Counted from the stretch's first letter, positions 1-9,615 are shown. The stretch: 64,000 bases of DNA from Sphingomonas sp. CBMAI 2297 (GCF_029870595.1 NZ_JAPDIR010000006.1:157362-221361), one strand, 5' to 3'. Translations and numbers: made by a program. Notes: generated by a model not told the origin, from the letters alone.

Positions 1-2
1 CC

Positions 3-1877
3 GGCACGATCGCCCTGGGCACCGGCCGCCTGACCCTGTCGAGCGGCTCGAACACCGGCTTTGGCGGCGCGATCACCGGATCGGGCTCGATCGACAAGCA
101 GGGCGCCGGCACGCTCACGCTGGCCGGCACCTTCGCCACCACCGGCCGCTTCGACGTGTCGGCGGGCACGCTCGCCTTCTCGGGCTCCACCCAGGGCGGC
201 ATGCGCGTCCAGGGCGGCACGCTGATCGGCGGCGGCACGATGGCGGGCGCGCTGACGATCAGCTCGGGCACCTTCTCGCCGGGCGGCCTCGCCACCAATG
301 GGCTGGGCGCGATCAACCCGATCGGCAGCTTCACCGCAGGCAGCCTGACCGTCAGCGGCGGCACCCTGCTCTTCGACTTCGGCGGCACCAGCCTGAACTT
401 CGCTTCGGACAGCATCAAGGTGAACGGAACCGCCACGCTCACGGGCGGCACGGTGCAGGTCAACGCGCTGACCGCGGCAGCGAGCGACTATCGCTTCAAC
501 CAGCTCTACACGATCGTCCAGGCGAACGCCCTCACCGGCACCTTCGCCAACGGCTCGGTGTTCGCCACCGTGGCGAGCAATCCGAACCTGAAGTGGCGCC
601 TTCGCTACGATCTGGCCGCCAATGCCGTTGTCCTCCAGGTCCAGAAGAACATGGAGTTCAACGACGGCGTGGCGGCGGGCGACACCAACACGCTCGCGGT
701 CGCCAATGCGCTCGGCAACTCGACCACCGGCAATGCCTCGGATCAATGGGCGGCGACGCTCAACACGATCACCTCGCTCGATACGCAGCAGCGCGTCGCG
801 GCGTTCAAGACCTTCAGCGGCGAAGCCCTGGCCAATATCTCGACCGCGACCATCTCGGCGAACAATCTGTTCACCGACCTGCTACGCCGACGGGTGGGCG
901 ATGGCGGCGATGCGCTGATCGGCGGCGGGTTCGCCAGCGCGAGCCTGGCCGATGTCCGTACCACCAGCACGGCGGGCAACGGCTTCGCCAGCGCGCTCTC
1001 CGGCGCGACGCTGCCGGGCACCGACAATGGCGAAGCGGGCAATGGCGGCATCTGGGGCCAGGTCTATGGCGGCTATCAGAAGCTGCTGGGCGACCGCGCC
1101 CATGCCGGCCTCGACACGACCGTCGCGGGCGTCGCCATGGGCGTGGAGACCCGGCTCGACGGGTTCACCGCGGGCATCGCCGGCGGCGTCGCGCAGATCG
1201 ATGCGGACATGAGCAGCCGCTACTCGACGGTGAGCGGCAACCAGTATCAGCTGGGCGGCTATCTGAGCTACGATGCGGGCAGCGCCTTCATCGCCGCTTC
1301 GGGCAGCTGGTATTCGAGCGACCTGAACAGCAAGCGCACGCTGGCCATCGGCACCACCACGGCGCTCGCCACCGGCGACATCCATGCCAATGGCTATTCG
1401 GTGGGCGTCTCGGGCGGCTTCCGCACCGAGCTCGCGAACGGCCTGCGCCTCGCTCTGATCGGCAGCGCGAGCAAGGTCCGCGACCAGCGCGACGGCTTCA
1501 CCGAGAATGCCACCGGCGGCCTGGGCCTGGAGATGGCTTCGGCGAACCGCGACCTGTTCACCGCGGGCGCGGAGCTGCGCCTCGGCGCCCGGGTGAAGAC
1601 CGGCGCGGGCATGGCGATGCCCTGGGTCAGCATGGGCGTGCGCTACAATTCGGGCGATCTCGATACGGCGGGCACCGTGCGCTTCTCGGGCGCGCCGAGC
1701 GGCACCGGCAGCTTCGGCGTGACGGGCGTGCGGATGGCGCCGGTGCTCGGCACGCTGGGCGTGGGCATCGATGCCCGGGCCAGCAGGAATGTCCGCCTGG
1801 GCATCGCGCTGGAAGGCTCGGCGGGCGAGAACACGCGCGAGGGCCGTGCATCGGTCCGCGTGAAGATCGGCTTCTGA
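3..1877 (+). CDS. Autotransporter (type V secretion) protein, 3' part only
   Basis: The frame is open from the left edge of the window, so the N-terminus and signal peptide lie outside. The first ~200 visible residues are Gly/Thr/Ser-rich and low in charge, as in the beta-helix passenger of autotransporters. The last ~280 residues alternate hydrophobic and polar positions and end in VKIGF, a typical C-terminal beta-signal with a final Phe for outer-membrane barrel insertion. The expected role is an outer-membrane barrel that carries a surface-exposed passenger. The passenger's function cannot be read from this part. The gene is followed by a strong terminator hairpin. The family call is firm; substrate or adhesion function is unknown. 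Confidence 0.9.
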   Translation, partial: GTIALGTGRLTLSSGSNTGFGGAITGSGSIDKQGAGTLTLAGTFATTGRFDVSAGTLAFSGSTQGGMRVQGGTLIGGGTMAGALTISSGTFSPGGLATNGLGAINPIGSFTAGSLTVSGGTLLFDFGGTSLNFASDSIKVNGTATLTGGTVQVNALTAAASDYRFNQLYTIVQANALTGTFANGSVFATVASNPNLKWRLRYDLAANAVVLQVQKNMEFNDGVAAGDTNTLAVANALGNSTTGNASDQWAATLNTITSLDTQQRVAAFKTFSGEALANISTATISANNLFTDLLRRRVGDGGDALIGGGFASASLADVRTTSTAGNGFASALSGATLPGTDNGEAGNGGIWGQVYGGYQKLLGDRAHAGLDTTVAGVAMGVETRLDGFTAGIAGGVAQIDADMSSRYSTVSGNQYQLGGYLSYDAGSAFIAASGSWYSSDLNSKRTLAIGTTTALATGDIHANGYSVGVSGGFRTELANGLRLALIGSASKVRDQRDGFTENATGGLGLEMASANRDLFTAGAELRLGARVKTGAGMAMPWVSMGVRYNSGDLDTAGTVRFSGAPSGTGSFGVTGVRMAPVLGTLGVGIDARASRNVRLGIALEGSAGENTREGRASVRVKIGF

Positions 1878-1957
1878 CGACAGTCGGCGCCAGGGTGCGG
1901 AGGGCCTGGAATCCCGCTCCGCACCAGGCACCGTTGCCGGCCTCGCTTTGGGGGGCC

Positions 1958-1990
1958 GAGAGCCCGCGCAGGAGGACTGCGCGGGCTCTC
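1958..1990 (+). terminator. Intrinsic-type terminator after the autotransporter gene
   Basis: A perfect 14-bp stem (GAGAGCCCGCGCAG at 1958-1971 and its complement at 1977-1990) closes a 5-nt loop. It lies 80 bp after the stop codon. The T-tract is very short, so this may be a stable hairpin that needs help to terminate. Confidence 0.75.
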
Positions 1991-2153
1991 TTGCCATTGG
2001 CCCCACCGCAACCGGGCCGAGCGCGCATGGCCCGGCCGAACCGGAAGAACGACCCCGATATCGATAAATCACAAATATTTCTGGTAACTTAGGAGAAACG
2101 CAACAGCACCCTTGCTCCCTCCCCTCCGTCGCGCTAGATGCGCGTTTCCGCAC

Positions 2154-2230
2154 AGGGGCGTAGCTCAGCTGGTTAGAGCGTCGGTCTCCAAAACCGAAGG
2201 CCCTCGGTTCGAATCCGAGCGCCCCTGCCA
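2154..2230 (+). tRNA. tRNA-Trp (anticodon CCA)
   Basis: The full cloverleaf can be drawn. The acceptor stem is AGGGGCG paired with CGCCCCT, the D arm is GCTC/GAGC, the anticodon stem TCGGT/ACCGA carries loop CTCCAAA (anticodon CCA), and the T arm is CTCGG-TTCGAAT-CCGAG. The discriminator is G and the 3' CCA is encoded. Length is 77 nt. Trp is read directly from the anticodon. Confidence 0.97.
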
Positions 2231-2340
2231 TTGCCGATACGGCACGCGATCTTCCTTCAACCGCAACGCCTTACGAAAAGCGCGCGAGGCCCTATGCGGC
2301 ACGGCGCGTGCCTTGCGTCCTGGGAATGCCAGCCATCCCC

Positions 2341-2376
2341 AAAAAAAGGGGCCAGCCAAGTGCATTGGCTGACCCC
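2341..2376 (-). terminator. Intrinsic terminator of the TonB-dependent receptor gene
   Basis: Read on the minus strand, GGGGTCAGCCAA (2376-2365) pairs with TTGGCTGGCCCC (2359-2348) around a 5-nt loop, with one G-T wobble. Seven T residues follow at 2347-2341. It lies just beyond the receptor stop codon and is a classic rho-independent terminator. Confidence 0.9.
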
Positions 2377-2411
2377 GATCCGGGAAGCGGAGGGAAGCTG
2401 GCCCGGAAGCG

Positions 2412-5231
2412 TCAGAAGGCCAGCCGCGCGCCCAAGACGAACTGGCGGCCGCTATGCGTGAGCACGTTGAGACGATTGGTCGCATCCACGAACTGGTCGT
2501 TCAGCTCGTCGGTGAGGTTGATCATCTCCAGGCTGACCTTGAACTTGTCGGTGATGTTGTACGAGACCTGCGCATCGATGTTGGTCGTCGCATTGGTGCC
2601 GTTGTACGAATTGCCCTCCGTGCCCGGCACGGCGGTCAGGTATTTCGAGCGATAGGCGACCGAGCCGCGGATCGAGAATTTCTTCGTCTCGAAATAGAGC
2701 GTGCCGTTGGCGGCGTGCTTCGACAGGCCGAGCAGCGGCGCCTTCACCGTGGTCGCGCCGCTGGCCGAAGTCAGATACTCGATGTCCGAGCTGACATAGG
2801 TGTAGTTGGCCAGCACGCCGAAATTGCTGAGGAAGCCGGGCAGGAAGCTGAGCGGCTGCTGCACATTGACCTCGAGGCCGCGCAGCAGGCCGCCCTTCGA
2901 ATTGACCGGCTGGCTGACGATGAAGGCGTCGGTGGGGCTCGCCGTGGTGCCGTTGAGCAGCGAGGCAGGCAGGCCCAGGTCGCTGAAGGGCACGGTGGTG
3001 CTCAGCGTCTGGACGAAGGTGCCGATGTCCTTCTGGAACACCGAGACGGCATAGATCGCGCCGCGCATCGGATACCATTCGATCGAGGCGTCGAGATTGG
3101 TCGACCTGGTCGGCTTCAGGGCCGGATTGCCCGAGCTGAAGGTGCGGTTGCCGCCCGAGACGTTGAGGTTGCCGCCCGGCGTGAGCGAGCCGATGCCGGC
3201 CCGCGCGATCGTCCTCGCGGCGGCGAAGCGGACCATCAGATTGTCGCGCACATCGACCACGAGATTGGCCGAGGGCAGCCAGTTCGCATAGCTGCGGTCC
3301 GCGCCGACCAGGTTCACCGTGCTGCCCTGGCTGGCATAGCCGGTGGAGAACTGGTCGGTCTTCACATAGCGAAGGCCCGCATCGCCGCGGATCGGGATGC
3401 CGGCATCGGCGAAGTTGAACTCCATCATGCCCCATGCGCCCAGATCCTCCTCGCGCACGGTGACGAACGAGCCGCGCGCGGTGGCATTCTCGATCCCGCC
3501 GATCGCATAGGCCGGGTTGCTATAGGTGTTGAGATAGGCCTGGAACGCCGCGAGGTTCGGCACCACCCAGGCAGTGGGCGTGCCAGCGGGCACATTCAGC
3601 CCGCGGCCGAAGCCCGAGAAGACCGTGGTGAGCGGTGCGAGCTGCGCCGCAGTGAGCGTGGTCACCACCGTCTCGCCCTGCAGGCGGCGCTGCTCGGTGG
3701 AGCTATAGTCGAACCGGCGCCAGTCCACGCCCGCCTTGAGCTTCAGCTCGGGCGCGGTCGTCCATTCGAGGAAGCCCTTGGCGTTGGTGAAGCTGTTGTC
3801 CACCGTCTGCGGCCGGATGCGGACTTCCGAAGTGCCGTTGGTGAAGGCGAAGGTGGCTGCGCTGCTCACGTCCACGCCCGGCCGGATCGTCGGGAAGCGC
3901 GTCGAGAAATCATAATAGAAGCCGTTGGTGTTCGCGGCGTCGATCGTCACCGTGGTCTGGACCGGGTTGCGGAACTGCGAGCTCGAATAGCCGACCACCG
4001 CGCCGAACTTCAGCGACTCGCCGATCTTCTGGTCGAGCGTGCCGGTGAGCTGGTAGAAATCGGTGACCAGCTTGTCGTAGCGCGCCTGGGTGCGCAGATC
4101 CACATTGTCGAACGTGCCGCTGATGATGTTGCGGTTGGCGTCGACAATGCCCGAGCGGATGATCGTCTGCGGCTTGCCGGTGCCCGAGCGGCTGAAGCTG
4201 ATCGCCTGGAACTGCGCTTCCTGGCGCGTGCCGTCGAGCCGCGAATAGAGGCCGTCGATCGAGATCAGCGTCTTCTCGCTCGGCTGGAACTGCACGCCCA
4301 GCGCCGCGCCCAGGCGCTTCTGTTCGATCGCATAGCTCACCAGCCCCGGGATGCGCGGGTGATAGAGCGCGGTGGCCGGATTGCTGTCGTTGATCTGGGC
4401 GATGGTGTAGCCCGGCAATGTCGAGGCGGTGTTGAAGCCGTTGTTGAATCCGCCATAGGTCCAGCGCGTGATGTTGGCGCCCTCCTCGACCAGGGCACGT
4501 TCCTCATAGGCGACCGAGAGCAGCACGCCGAACCGCCCGTCCGCGGTGCTGGTGGTGAGCAGGGTCGAGACGCGCGGCCTGGCCTTGCGGGCAAGGTCGT
4601 TGTAGCTCGCCGCCGCCTGCACCACGGCCGTGGGCTTGCGATAGTCGAACGGACGCGCGGTCTGGAGATCGACCGTGCCGCCGAGCGAGCCTTCCTCGAC
4701 GTCCGCCGTCGCCGTCTTGCGCACCGCCAGGCTGTTGAACAGGTCCGACGAGAAGATGTTGAAGTCGAAGCCGCGCCCGCGGTTCACGCCGCCCGAATTG
4801 TCGGTGCCGCCGGTGGTGCCGATCGCTTCCATCCCGTTGATGCGCACCCGGCTATATTCCGGGCCCAGGCCGCGGATCGAGATGTTGCGGCCCTCGCCAT
4901 TGACGCGGCTGATCGCCACGCCCGGGATGCGCTGGAGCGATTCCGCCAGGTTGAGATCGGGGAATTCGGCAATGTCCTCGGCCTTGATCGCGTCGATCGT
5001 CGCGGTCTCGTTGCGCTTCAGGTTGAGCGCGCTGTTGAGGCTGGCCCGGAAACCCTTGACCACGATCTCGTTGGCGGCACCTTCGTCCTGGGCCGGCACC
5101 GATGCCGCCGCCGGATCGGCGGCGGCGTCCTGCGCGCGGGCATCGGCAGCGGCGAGGACGGCGGCCGCGCTGGACAGCGCGAGGACGGATTTCAGGATTC
5201 GGGTGCGGGACATCGCCTTCAGTCTCCCCAT
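2412..5231 (-). CDS. TonB-dependent receptor (Xanthomonas/Caulobacter-type, probable carbohydrate uptake)
   Basis: This outer-membrane gated channel takes up a ligand using TonB energy. The protein has an N-terminal signal peptide ending near ADARAQ, a TonB-box-like EIVVKG, and a plug domain with ESLQRIPGVAISR and ISIRGLGPEYSRVRINGME. A ~700-residue beta-barrel follows and ends in LGARLAF. At about 935 residues it matches the large receptor class common in Caulobacter, Xanthomonas and sphingomonads, often used for oligosaccharides. The annotated start is MGRLK, but the in-frame ATG six codons later (5213, MSRTR) gives a cleaner signal peptide and has GGAG-like sequence upstream, so I prefer it. 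It is divergent from a sugar-acid transporter gene, which suggests a shared substrate. The ligand is inferred only. Confidence 0.93.
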   Translation of the reverse strand: MGRLKAMSRTRILKSVLALSSAAAVLAAADARAQDAAADPAAASVPAQDEGAANEIVVKGFRASLNSALNLKRNETATIDAIKAEDIAEFPDLNLAESLQRIPGVAISRVNGEGRNISIRGLGPEYSRVRINGMEAIGTTGGTDNSGGVNRGRGFDFNIFSSDLFNSLAVRKTATADVEEGSLGGTVDLQTARPFDYRKPTAVVQAAASYNDLARKARPRVSTLLTTSTADGRFGVLLSVAYEERALVEEGANITRWTYGGFNNGFNTASTLPGYTIAQINDSNPATALYHPRIPGLVSYAIEQKRLGAALGVQFQPSEKTLISIDGLYSRLDGTRQEAQFQAISFSRSGTGKPQTIIRSGIVDANRNIISGTFDNVDLRTQARYDKLVTDFYQLTGTLDQKIGESLKFGAVVGYSSSQFRNPVQTTVTIDAANTNGFYYDFSTRFPTIRPGVDVSSAATFAFTNGTSEVRIRPQTVDNSFTNAKGFLEWTTAPELKLKAGVDWRRFDYSSTEQRRLQGETVVTTLTAAQLAPLTTVFSGFGRGLNVPAGTPTAWVVPNLAAFQAYLNTYSNPAYAIGGIENATARGSFVTVREEDLGAWGMMEFNFADAGIPIRGDAGLRYVKTDQFSTGYASQGSTVNLVGADRSYANWLPSANLVVDVRDNLMVRFAAARTIARAGIGSLTPGGNLNVSGGNRTFSSGNPALKPTRSTNLDASIEWYPMRGAIYAVSVFQKDIGTFVQTLSTTVPFSDLGLPASLLNGTTASPTDAFIVSQPVNSKGGLLRGLEVNVQQPLSFLPGFLSNFGVLANYTYVSSDIEYLTSASGATTVKAPLLGLSKHAANGTLYFETKKFSIRGSVAYRSKYLTAVPGTEGNSYNGTNATTNIDAQVSYNITDKFKVSLEMINLTDELNDQFVDATNRLNVLTHSGRQFVLGARLAF

Positions 5232-5371
5232 GAGATGCCGCTTCTTTGCCGAGCGGATTTGATTGCAGGCTGGTTAGCCGTGAAGGCGCGCGACAGGCCA
5301 ACCTCAATCGAACATGGATCGATGCGCTTCTTGCACTGATCCCCAGCGACCTGGCCAAGGGCCGCCATGAT

Positions 5372-5411
5372 CAAGCCAAGCCGGGACTGGATCATTCCCG
5401 TTTTTGGCTTG
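5372..5411. promoter_or_regulatory. Nested inverted repeat in the divergent TBDR/MFS promoter region
   Basis: CAAGCCAA (5372-5379) is complementary to TTGGCTTG (5404-5411). Inside it, CGGGA pairs with TCCCG. The element sits in the 260-bp region between the divergently transcribed receptor and transporter, the expected place for an operator or a leader hairpin. The same region holds ATGGATCGATGC at 5314-5325. Function is inferred from position. Confidence 0.4.
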
Positions 5412-5491
5412 GACCCGGCCCCGGCCGCCCGGTAGGCCTGCAATGGCCACCAAGGCGCCGGCAACAGGCGCGCAGTGCGAAGGAGAGAGAC

Positions 5492-6802
5492 TTGACCGAG
5501 GGCAGCCGGCCCACGCGCGTGCGCCATGCGATCATCGCACTGATCTTCGTGATCACCAGCGTCAACTATGCCGATCGCGCAACCTTCTCGATCGCGGGCA
5601 ATGCGGCGGCGGGCGAGCTGGGGCTCACCCCCGTGCAGACCGGCTATATTCTCTCGGCCTTCGCCTGGGCCTATGCGCTCTCGCAGATCCCGGGCGGGCT
5701 GCTGCTCGACAGGTTCGGCACCAAGCGCGTCTATGCCGCCGCGATCGCGCTCTGGTCGGTCTTCACCGCCAGCCAGGGGCTCGCGGGACTGGTGCCGATC
5801 CTCTCCGCCACGGCGATGCTGTTCGCGCTGCGCTTCCTGGTCGGCCTGGCCGAGGCGCCCTCGTTTCCGGGCAATGCCCGGCTGGTCGCCGCCTGGTTTC
5901 CCGCCGCCGAGCGCGGCACCGCGTCGGCGATCTTCAACTCGGCGCAATATTTCTCGATCGTCGCCTTCGTGCCGCTGATGGGCTGGCTGGCGCACAGCTT
6001 CGGCTGGCGATCGGTGTTCTGGACGATGGGCGGGCTGGGCCTGCTCGCCACCCTCGCCTTTCTCCGCTTCATCCACAGCCCGGCCCGGCATCCCGCGATC
6101 AACCGGGCCGAGCGCGACCATATCGAGGCCGGCGGCGGGCTGATCCACATGGAGGACCAGGCCGGCGCATCGGCCGCGTTCGACTGGGCCAATATCGGCA
6201 AGCTGATCGCCAACCGGATGATGCTGGGCATCTATCTGGGCCAATATTGCATCAACGTGCTCACCTATTTCTTCGTCACCTGGTTCCCGATCTATCTGGT
6301 GAAGGAGCGCGGACTGAACATCATGCAGGCCGGCTTCGCCGCCGCGGCCCCTGCCCTGTTCGGCTTTGTCGGCGGGCTGGCGGGCGGCTATGTCTCCGAT
6401 CGCATCCTGAAGCGCACCGGCTCGCTCGACTGGGCGCGCAAGGCGCCGCTCACCATCGGCATGCTGCTCGCCACGGCGATCATCGCCTGTGTGTGGGTGG
6501 AGCAGGAATGGCTGGTGGTCACGCTGATGTCGGTCGCCTTTTTCGGCAAGGGCGTCGCCTCGCTCGGCTGGGCGGTGATGGCGGACGTGGCGCCGAAGAA
6601 GCTCGCGGGCCTTTCGGGCGGCGTGTTCAACATGTTCGGCAACATCGCCGGCATCGTCACGCCGATCGTGGTGGGCTATATCGTCGCCGGCACCGGATCG
6701 TTCGACCTCGCGCTGGTCTTTGTCGGGGCGCATTGCCTGCTGACGATCTTCGCCTTCCTCGTCATCGCCGGCCCGATCCGCCGGGTGGAGATCGCCGCAT
6801 GA
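5492..6802 (+). CDS. MFS transporter, anion:cation symporter (ACS) family, probable sugar-acid uptake
   Basis: This inner-membrane secondary transporter has about 12 hydrophobic segments over 436 residues, the usual length for the ACS family (GudP, ExuT and GarP type), which takes up glucarate, galactarate, hexuronates and similar anions. Visible signatures are VNYADRATFSIAG in TM1, AYALSQIPGGLLLDRFG in the TM2-loop region and LAEAPSFPGNARLVAAWFP in TM4. The reading frame is open further upstream, but TTG at 5492 is chosen because AAGGAG (5480-5485) lies six bases before it and the family homology begins there. The stop overlaps the next start as ATGA, so the two genes are translationally coupled. 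The kdgD operon nearby supports a sugar-acid substrate. Confidence 0.88.
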   Translation: MTEGSRPTRVRHAIIALIFVITSVNYADRATFSIAGNAAAGELGLTPVQTGYILSAFAWAYALSQIPGGLLLDRFGTKRVYAAAIALWSVFTASQGLAGLVPILSATAMLFALRFLVGLAEAPSFPGNARLVAAWFPAAERGTASAIFNSAQYFSIVAFVPLMGWLAHSFGWRSVFWTMGGLGLLATLAFLRFIHSPARHPAINRAERDHIEAGGGLIHMEDQAGASAAFDWANIGKLIANRMMLGIYLGQYCINVLTYFFVTWFPIYLVKERGLNIMQAGFAAAAPALFGFVGGLAGGYVSDRILKRTGSLDWARKAPLTIGMLLATAIIACVWVEQEWLVVTLMSVAFFGKGVASLGWAVMADVAPKKLAGLSGGVFNMFGNIAGIVTPIVVGYIVAGTGSFDLALVFVGAHCLLTIFAFLVIAGPIRRVEIAA

Positions 6803-8631
6803 CCGTCGACCGCCGCCAGTTCCTGCTCGGGAGCGCCGCCGGTGCGATCGCCCTGCCCGCCACGGCCCACGCCGCCCCGGCCCGGCTGATCGCCAGGACC
6901 AGGATGGCCGCGCCGGGCTGGGCCGTGATGCAGCGCCGGCTGCTCGCCCGCAACGCCGCCGCCTGCGAGGCCTTCTACGCCAGATATGTCGATGCGCGCG
7001 GCTGGCTGAAGGTGTTCGAGCGCTGGGGCGCCAATGACGGGCCCGACGATGCGGCGGAGGCGACCAACGACTGGCTGGTGCTGCACGCCCTGGGCGGATC
7101 GGACCGGATCCTGACGCTCGCCCGGCGTTTCTGGGAAGGGCATCTGAAGCAATATACCGCCGCCCGGACGATGGACGTGCCGATCGCGCGGCAGGGCATG
7201 TATTACCGCGAATTCCCGGTCCAGATGGACTGGCAGCACAATAGCGAAGGGCTGACCAGCTTCAACGTGATGGGGCTCTCGATCCCCCGCGATCCCAGGC
7301 TGCTGGCGCGCACGATGCGCTATGCCGATTTCTACACCGGCCGCGACCCGACGGTGCGGAACTACGATCCCGAGCGCCGGATCATCCGCAGCGTGATGAA
7401 CGGAAGCCGCGGCCCGATGCTCCGCCGGGCGACCCCGCTCGACTGGGCCGGCGACCCGTTCGAAGCGGGCGAGCGCTTCCACATGGAGCATGGCGAGACG
7501 ACCTATCAGCAGACGCTCGACCATTATGACGAATATGGCGAGGTGGTCGGCGACAATCCGCTCAACCTGCAGGCGACCACGCTGGGCCTCAACGCCTATG
7601 CGCTGGGCGGCGGCGAGCGCTATCGCCGCTGGGCCCTCGACTATCTCGACGCCTGGGTGGATCGCGCCAGGGCGAACAACGATATTTTGCCTAGTCATAT
7701 CGGGCTGGACGGCAGCGTGGGCGCCAATTGGTGGCGCGGCGTCTATGGCTGGGGCTTCTCGCCGGTCGTGCCGCAGACCGGCAAGCGCGAGGACCGCAAC
7801 CGCGTGCCGCGCTCGATCACGGCCTTCTTCAACGGCACGGTGCTGACCGGCGACCTTTCCTATATCGAGCTGTGGCGCCGCCAGAATGCGCGGATCAACG
7901 AGGCGGGCCGGCAGAAGGACGGCAGTTTCGAGGCGCCGACCATGTTTGGCGCCCAGGGCTGGTATGGCTGGAAGCCCGGCCCCTATCGCAGCAACGGCTT
8001 CGAGATCTGGTATTTCACCCAGGACCCGAAGGATCGCGCGGCGGCGGGCGAGCATCCCTGGGTGTCGTTCCTCGAGGGCCGGAACCCCGGCTATCCGATC
8101 GCGGCGATGCAGGCCGATCTCGACCGGATCGCCGCGCGGGAACAGGCCCAGGCGGACGACCCGACCACGCCCGACACGCGGCTCGCCGACTGGCCGCTCG
8201 ACATCAGCCCGGCAAGCGTCACCAGCCTGATCCAGCTGATGACCGGCGGGCTGCACATCGCTCGCCCGCCCTGGTCACCCACTTCGCCCAACCAGGGCGG
8301 GGTGCCGCTGCATTGCCGGCTGCGCTATTTCGACGCGGACAAGCGGCGCGCGGGCGTGCCCGAGGATGTGGCGGCGCTGGTCCATGCGCTGGGCGACACC
8401 TCGGCGGAGGTGACGCTGGTCAATCTGGGCAAGGTGGCCCGTACCGTGATCGTGCAGGGCGGCGCCTGGGCCGAGCACCGGATCGAGAGCGTGACGCTGG
8501 ACGGGATCGAGACCCGGATCGGCCGGCCGGACTTCACGCTGCGGCTCGAGCCCGGCTGCGGCGCGCGGCTCAGGCTGGCGATGCGGCGCTTTGCCAACCG
8601 GCCGACACTGGCGTTCCCCTGGGGACGGTGA
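6799..8631 (+). CDS. Tat-exported protein of unknown function, possible polysaccharide-acting enzyme
   Basis: The 610-residue protein starts at the ATG that overlaps the transporter stop by four bases. The N-terminus MTVDRRQFLLGSAAG, with a hydrophobic stretch ending at TAHA, is a twin-arginine signal, so the protein is exported folded. The mature part is rich in Trp and Tyr and has helical repeats (for example LNAYALGGGERYRRWALDYLDAW) with conserved-looking MDWQHNSEG and GANWWRGVYGWGF blocks. Such features occur in alpha/alpha-barrel carbohydrate-active enzymes. The C-terminal ~100 residues look like a small beta-domain. I cannot assign a family. Coupling to an ACS transporter next to a TonB receptor suggests work on a periplasmic sugar or uronide; this is inference. 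Confidence 0.85.
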   Translation: MTVDRRQFLLGSAAGAIALPATAHAAPARLIARTRMAAPGWAVMQRRLLARNAAACEAFYARYVDARGWLKVFERWGANDGPDDAAEATNDWLVLHALGGSDRILTLARRFWEGHLKQYTAARTMDVPIARQGMYYREFPVQMDWQHNSEGLTSFNVMGLSIPRDPRLLARTMRYADFYTGRDPTVRNYDPERRIIRSVMNGSRGPMLRRATPLDWAGDPFEAGERFHMEHGETTYQQTLDHYDEYGEVVGDNPLNLQATTLGLNAYALGGGERYRRWALDYLDAWVDRARANNDILPSHIGLDGSVGANWWRGVYGWGFSPVVPQTGKREDRNRVPRSITAFFNGTVLTGDLSYIELWRRQNARINEAGRQKDGSFEAPTMFGAQGWYGWKPGPYRSNGFEIWYFTQDPKDRAAAGEHPWVSFLEGRNPGYPIAAMQADLDRIAAREQAQADDPTTPDTRLADWPLDISPASVTSLIQLMTGGLHIARPPWSPTSPNQGGVPLHCRLRYFDADKRRAGVPEDVAALVHALGDTSAEVTLVNLGKVARTVIVQGGAWAEHRIESVTLDGIETRIGRPDFTLRLEPGCGARLRLAMRRFANRPTLAFPWGR

Positions 8632-8714
8632 GCGGAGTGGGTGGAGGGGCAGCTGCGAAGTTGACCACTCGCGCCCCAGTTGCGGACATTCCACAAGGAC
8701 GGCATCATCAGCCG

Positions 8715-8963
8715 ATGACATGGATGAAGGCTTTCGGATGGGCAACACCAGTTTGGATCGTGACGATCGGCATGATTGGCGCGTCTATGTTTCTCACTGA
8801 CTTCGCAACGGATATCGGGATGACGGAGTCGCTGACGCGCCTTTGTCTCGTTGCGTTTGTGGGCCTACCGCTCATCGCATTCTTGATCAGGGCGACGGTC
8901 AACGATGTAATGAAATTTCGCGTTTTATTCTTAAAGAAGGACGCGGACGGAAACGAGCAGTAG
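8715..8963 (+). CDS. Small two-helix membrane protein, hypothetical
   Basis: This 82-residue protein has two hydrophobic segments (about residues 7-28 and 43-63) and a short charged tail ending KKDADGNEQ. It resembles small inner-membrane hypotheticals and no family is recognised. AAGGA at 8695-8699 is rather far (15 nt) from the ATG; the ATG three codons later is an alternative start. Base composition is lower in GC than in the neighbours, for example in the stretch coding FLTDFATDIG, which may mean recent arrival. The reading frame is plausible because it encodes clean membrane segments in an otherwise non-coding gap. Confidence 0.6.
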   Translation: MTWMKAFGWATPVWIVTIGMIGASMFLTDFATDIGMTESLTRLCLVAFVGLPLIAFLIRATVNDVMKFRVLFLKKDADGNEQ

Positions 8964-9084
8964 GCCCGCTTCCGGTCATCAAGCGGACATATCGCAAACC
9001 ACCCGCCAGCGGCCATTCCGGCTCCCCGGCAGGCTTTCGACCGCGTCGATCCTCGAGACCGGTCTTGCTCGATGCCGACAAGCG

Positions 9085-9615
9085 TTACGCAGGAACATAG
9101 GTCAGCCGGATCACCTGTTCGCCGATACGCTCGCTGGCCACCAGCCGGAGTGGCGGCCGGGGGCCGGCGAAATAGGGCTTGCCGCCGCCCAGCACGCCGG
9201 GATGCAGGTACATCCGGTATTCGTCGACCAGGCCGAGCCCGGTGAGGCTGTGCGCCAGTTCCGGGCCGGAGACTTCGATTACGCCCTCATGCCGCGCCTT
9301 CAGCTCGCGCACCGCCGCTTCGAGATCCTCCCCGAGCAGCGTGGCATTGGGGCCGACGGATTCCAGGGTGCGCGATGCCACCCATTTCGGCATGTTTCGC
9401 CAGGCCGCGGCATAGTCGCGCCTGGGGGCATCCCATTCCGGATGCTCGTCGTCCCAATAGCGCATCACTTCGTACATGCGCCGCCCATAGATGCTGCCGG
9501 CCAGGCCTCGCACATCGTCGATGAAATGTCGGAAGAGCGCGGGATCGGGCGCGAACGCCATGTGATCGACATAGCCGTCCAGCGACTGGTTCAACGCGTA
9601 GACCAGCTTCGCCAT
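9085..9615 (-). CDS. Dihydrofolate reductase-family (RibD C-terminal-like) protein
   Basis: The 176-residue protein has the compact DHFR/RibD-C fold signature. It begins MAKLVYALNQSLDGYVD, then has SIYGRRMYEVMRYW, ATLLGEDLEAAVRELKA, VSGPELAHSLTGLGLVDEYRMYLHPGVLGGGKPYF and a C-terminal beta-strand. These proteins bind NADPH, but most members have unknown physiological substrates. The start at 9615 is preferred over upstream Met codons because AGGAGA lies just before it and the fold begins there. It stands alone between the small membrane protein and the esterase operon and shows no evident functional link to either. Confidence 0.85.
   Translation of the reverse strand: MAKLVYALNQSLDGYVDHMAFAPDPALFRHFIDDVRGLAGSIYGRRMYEVMRYWDDEHPEWDAPRRDYAAAWRNMPKWVASRTLESVGPNATLLGEDLEAAVRELKARHEGVIEVSGPELAHSLTGLGLVDEYRMYLHPGVLGGGKPYFAGPRPPLRLVASERIGEQVIRLTYVPA

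Noticed and set aside
2454..5339. 961-codon open frame opposite the TonB receptor
   Set aside because: It is a shadow of the receptor in GC-rich DNA: Arg/His/Ala-rich, with no domain or start signal.
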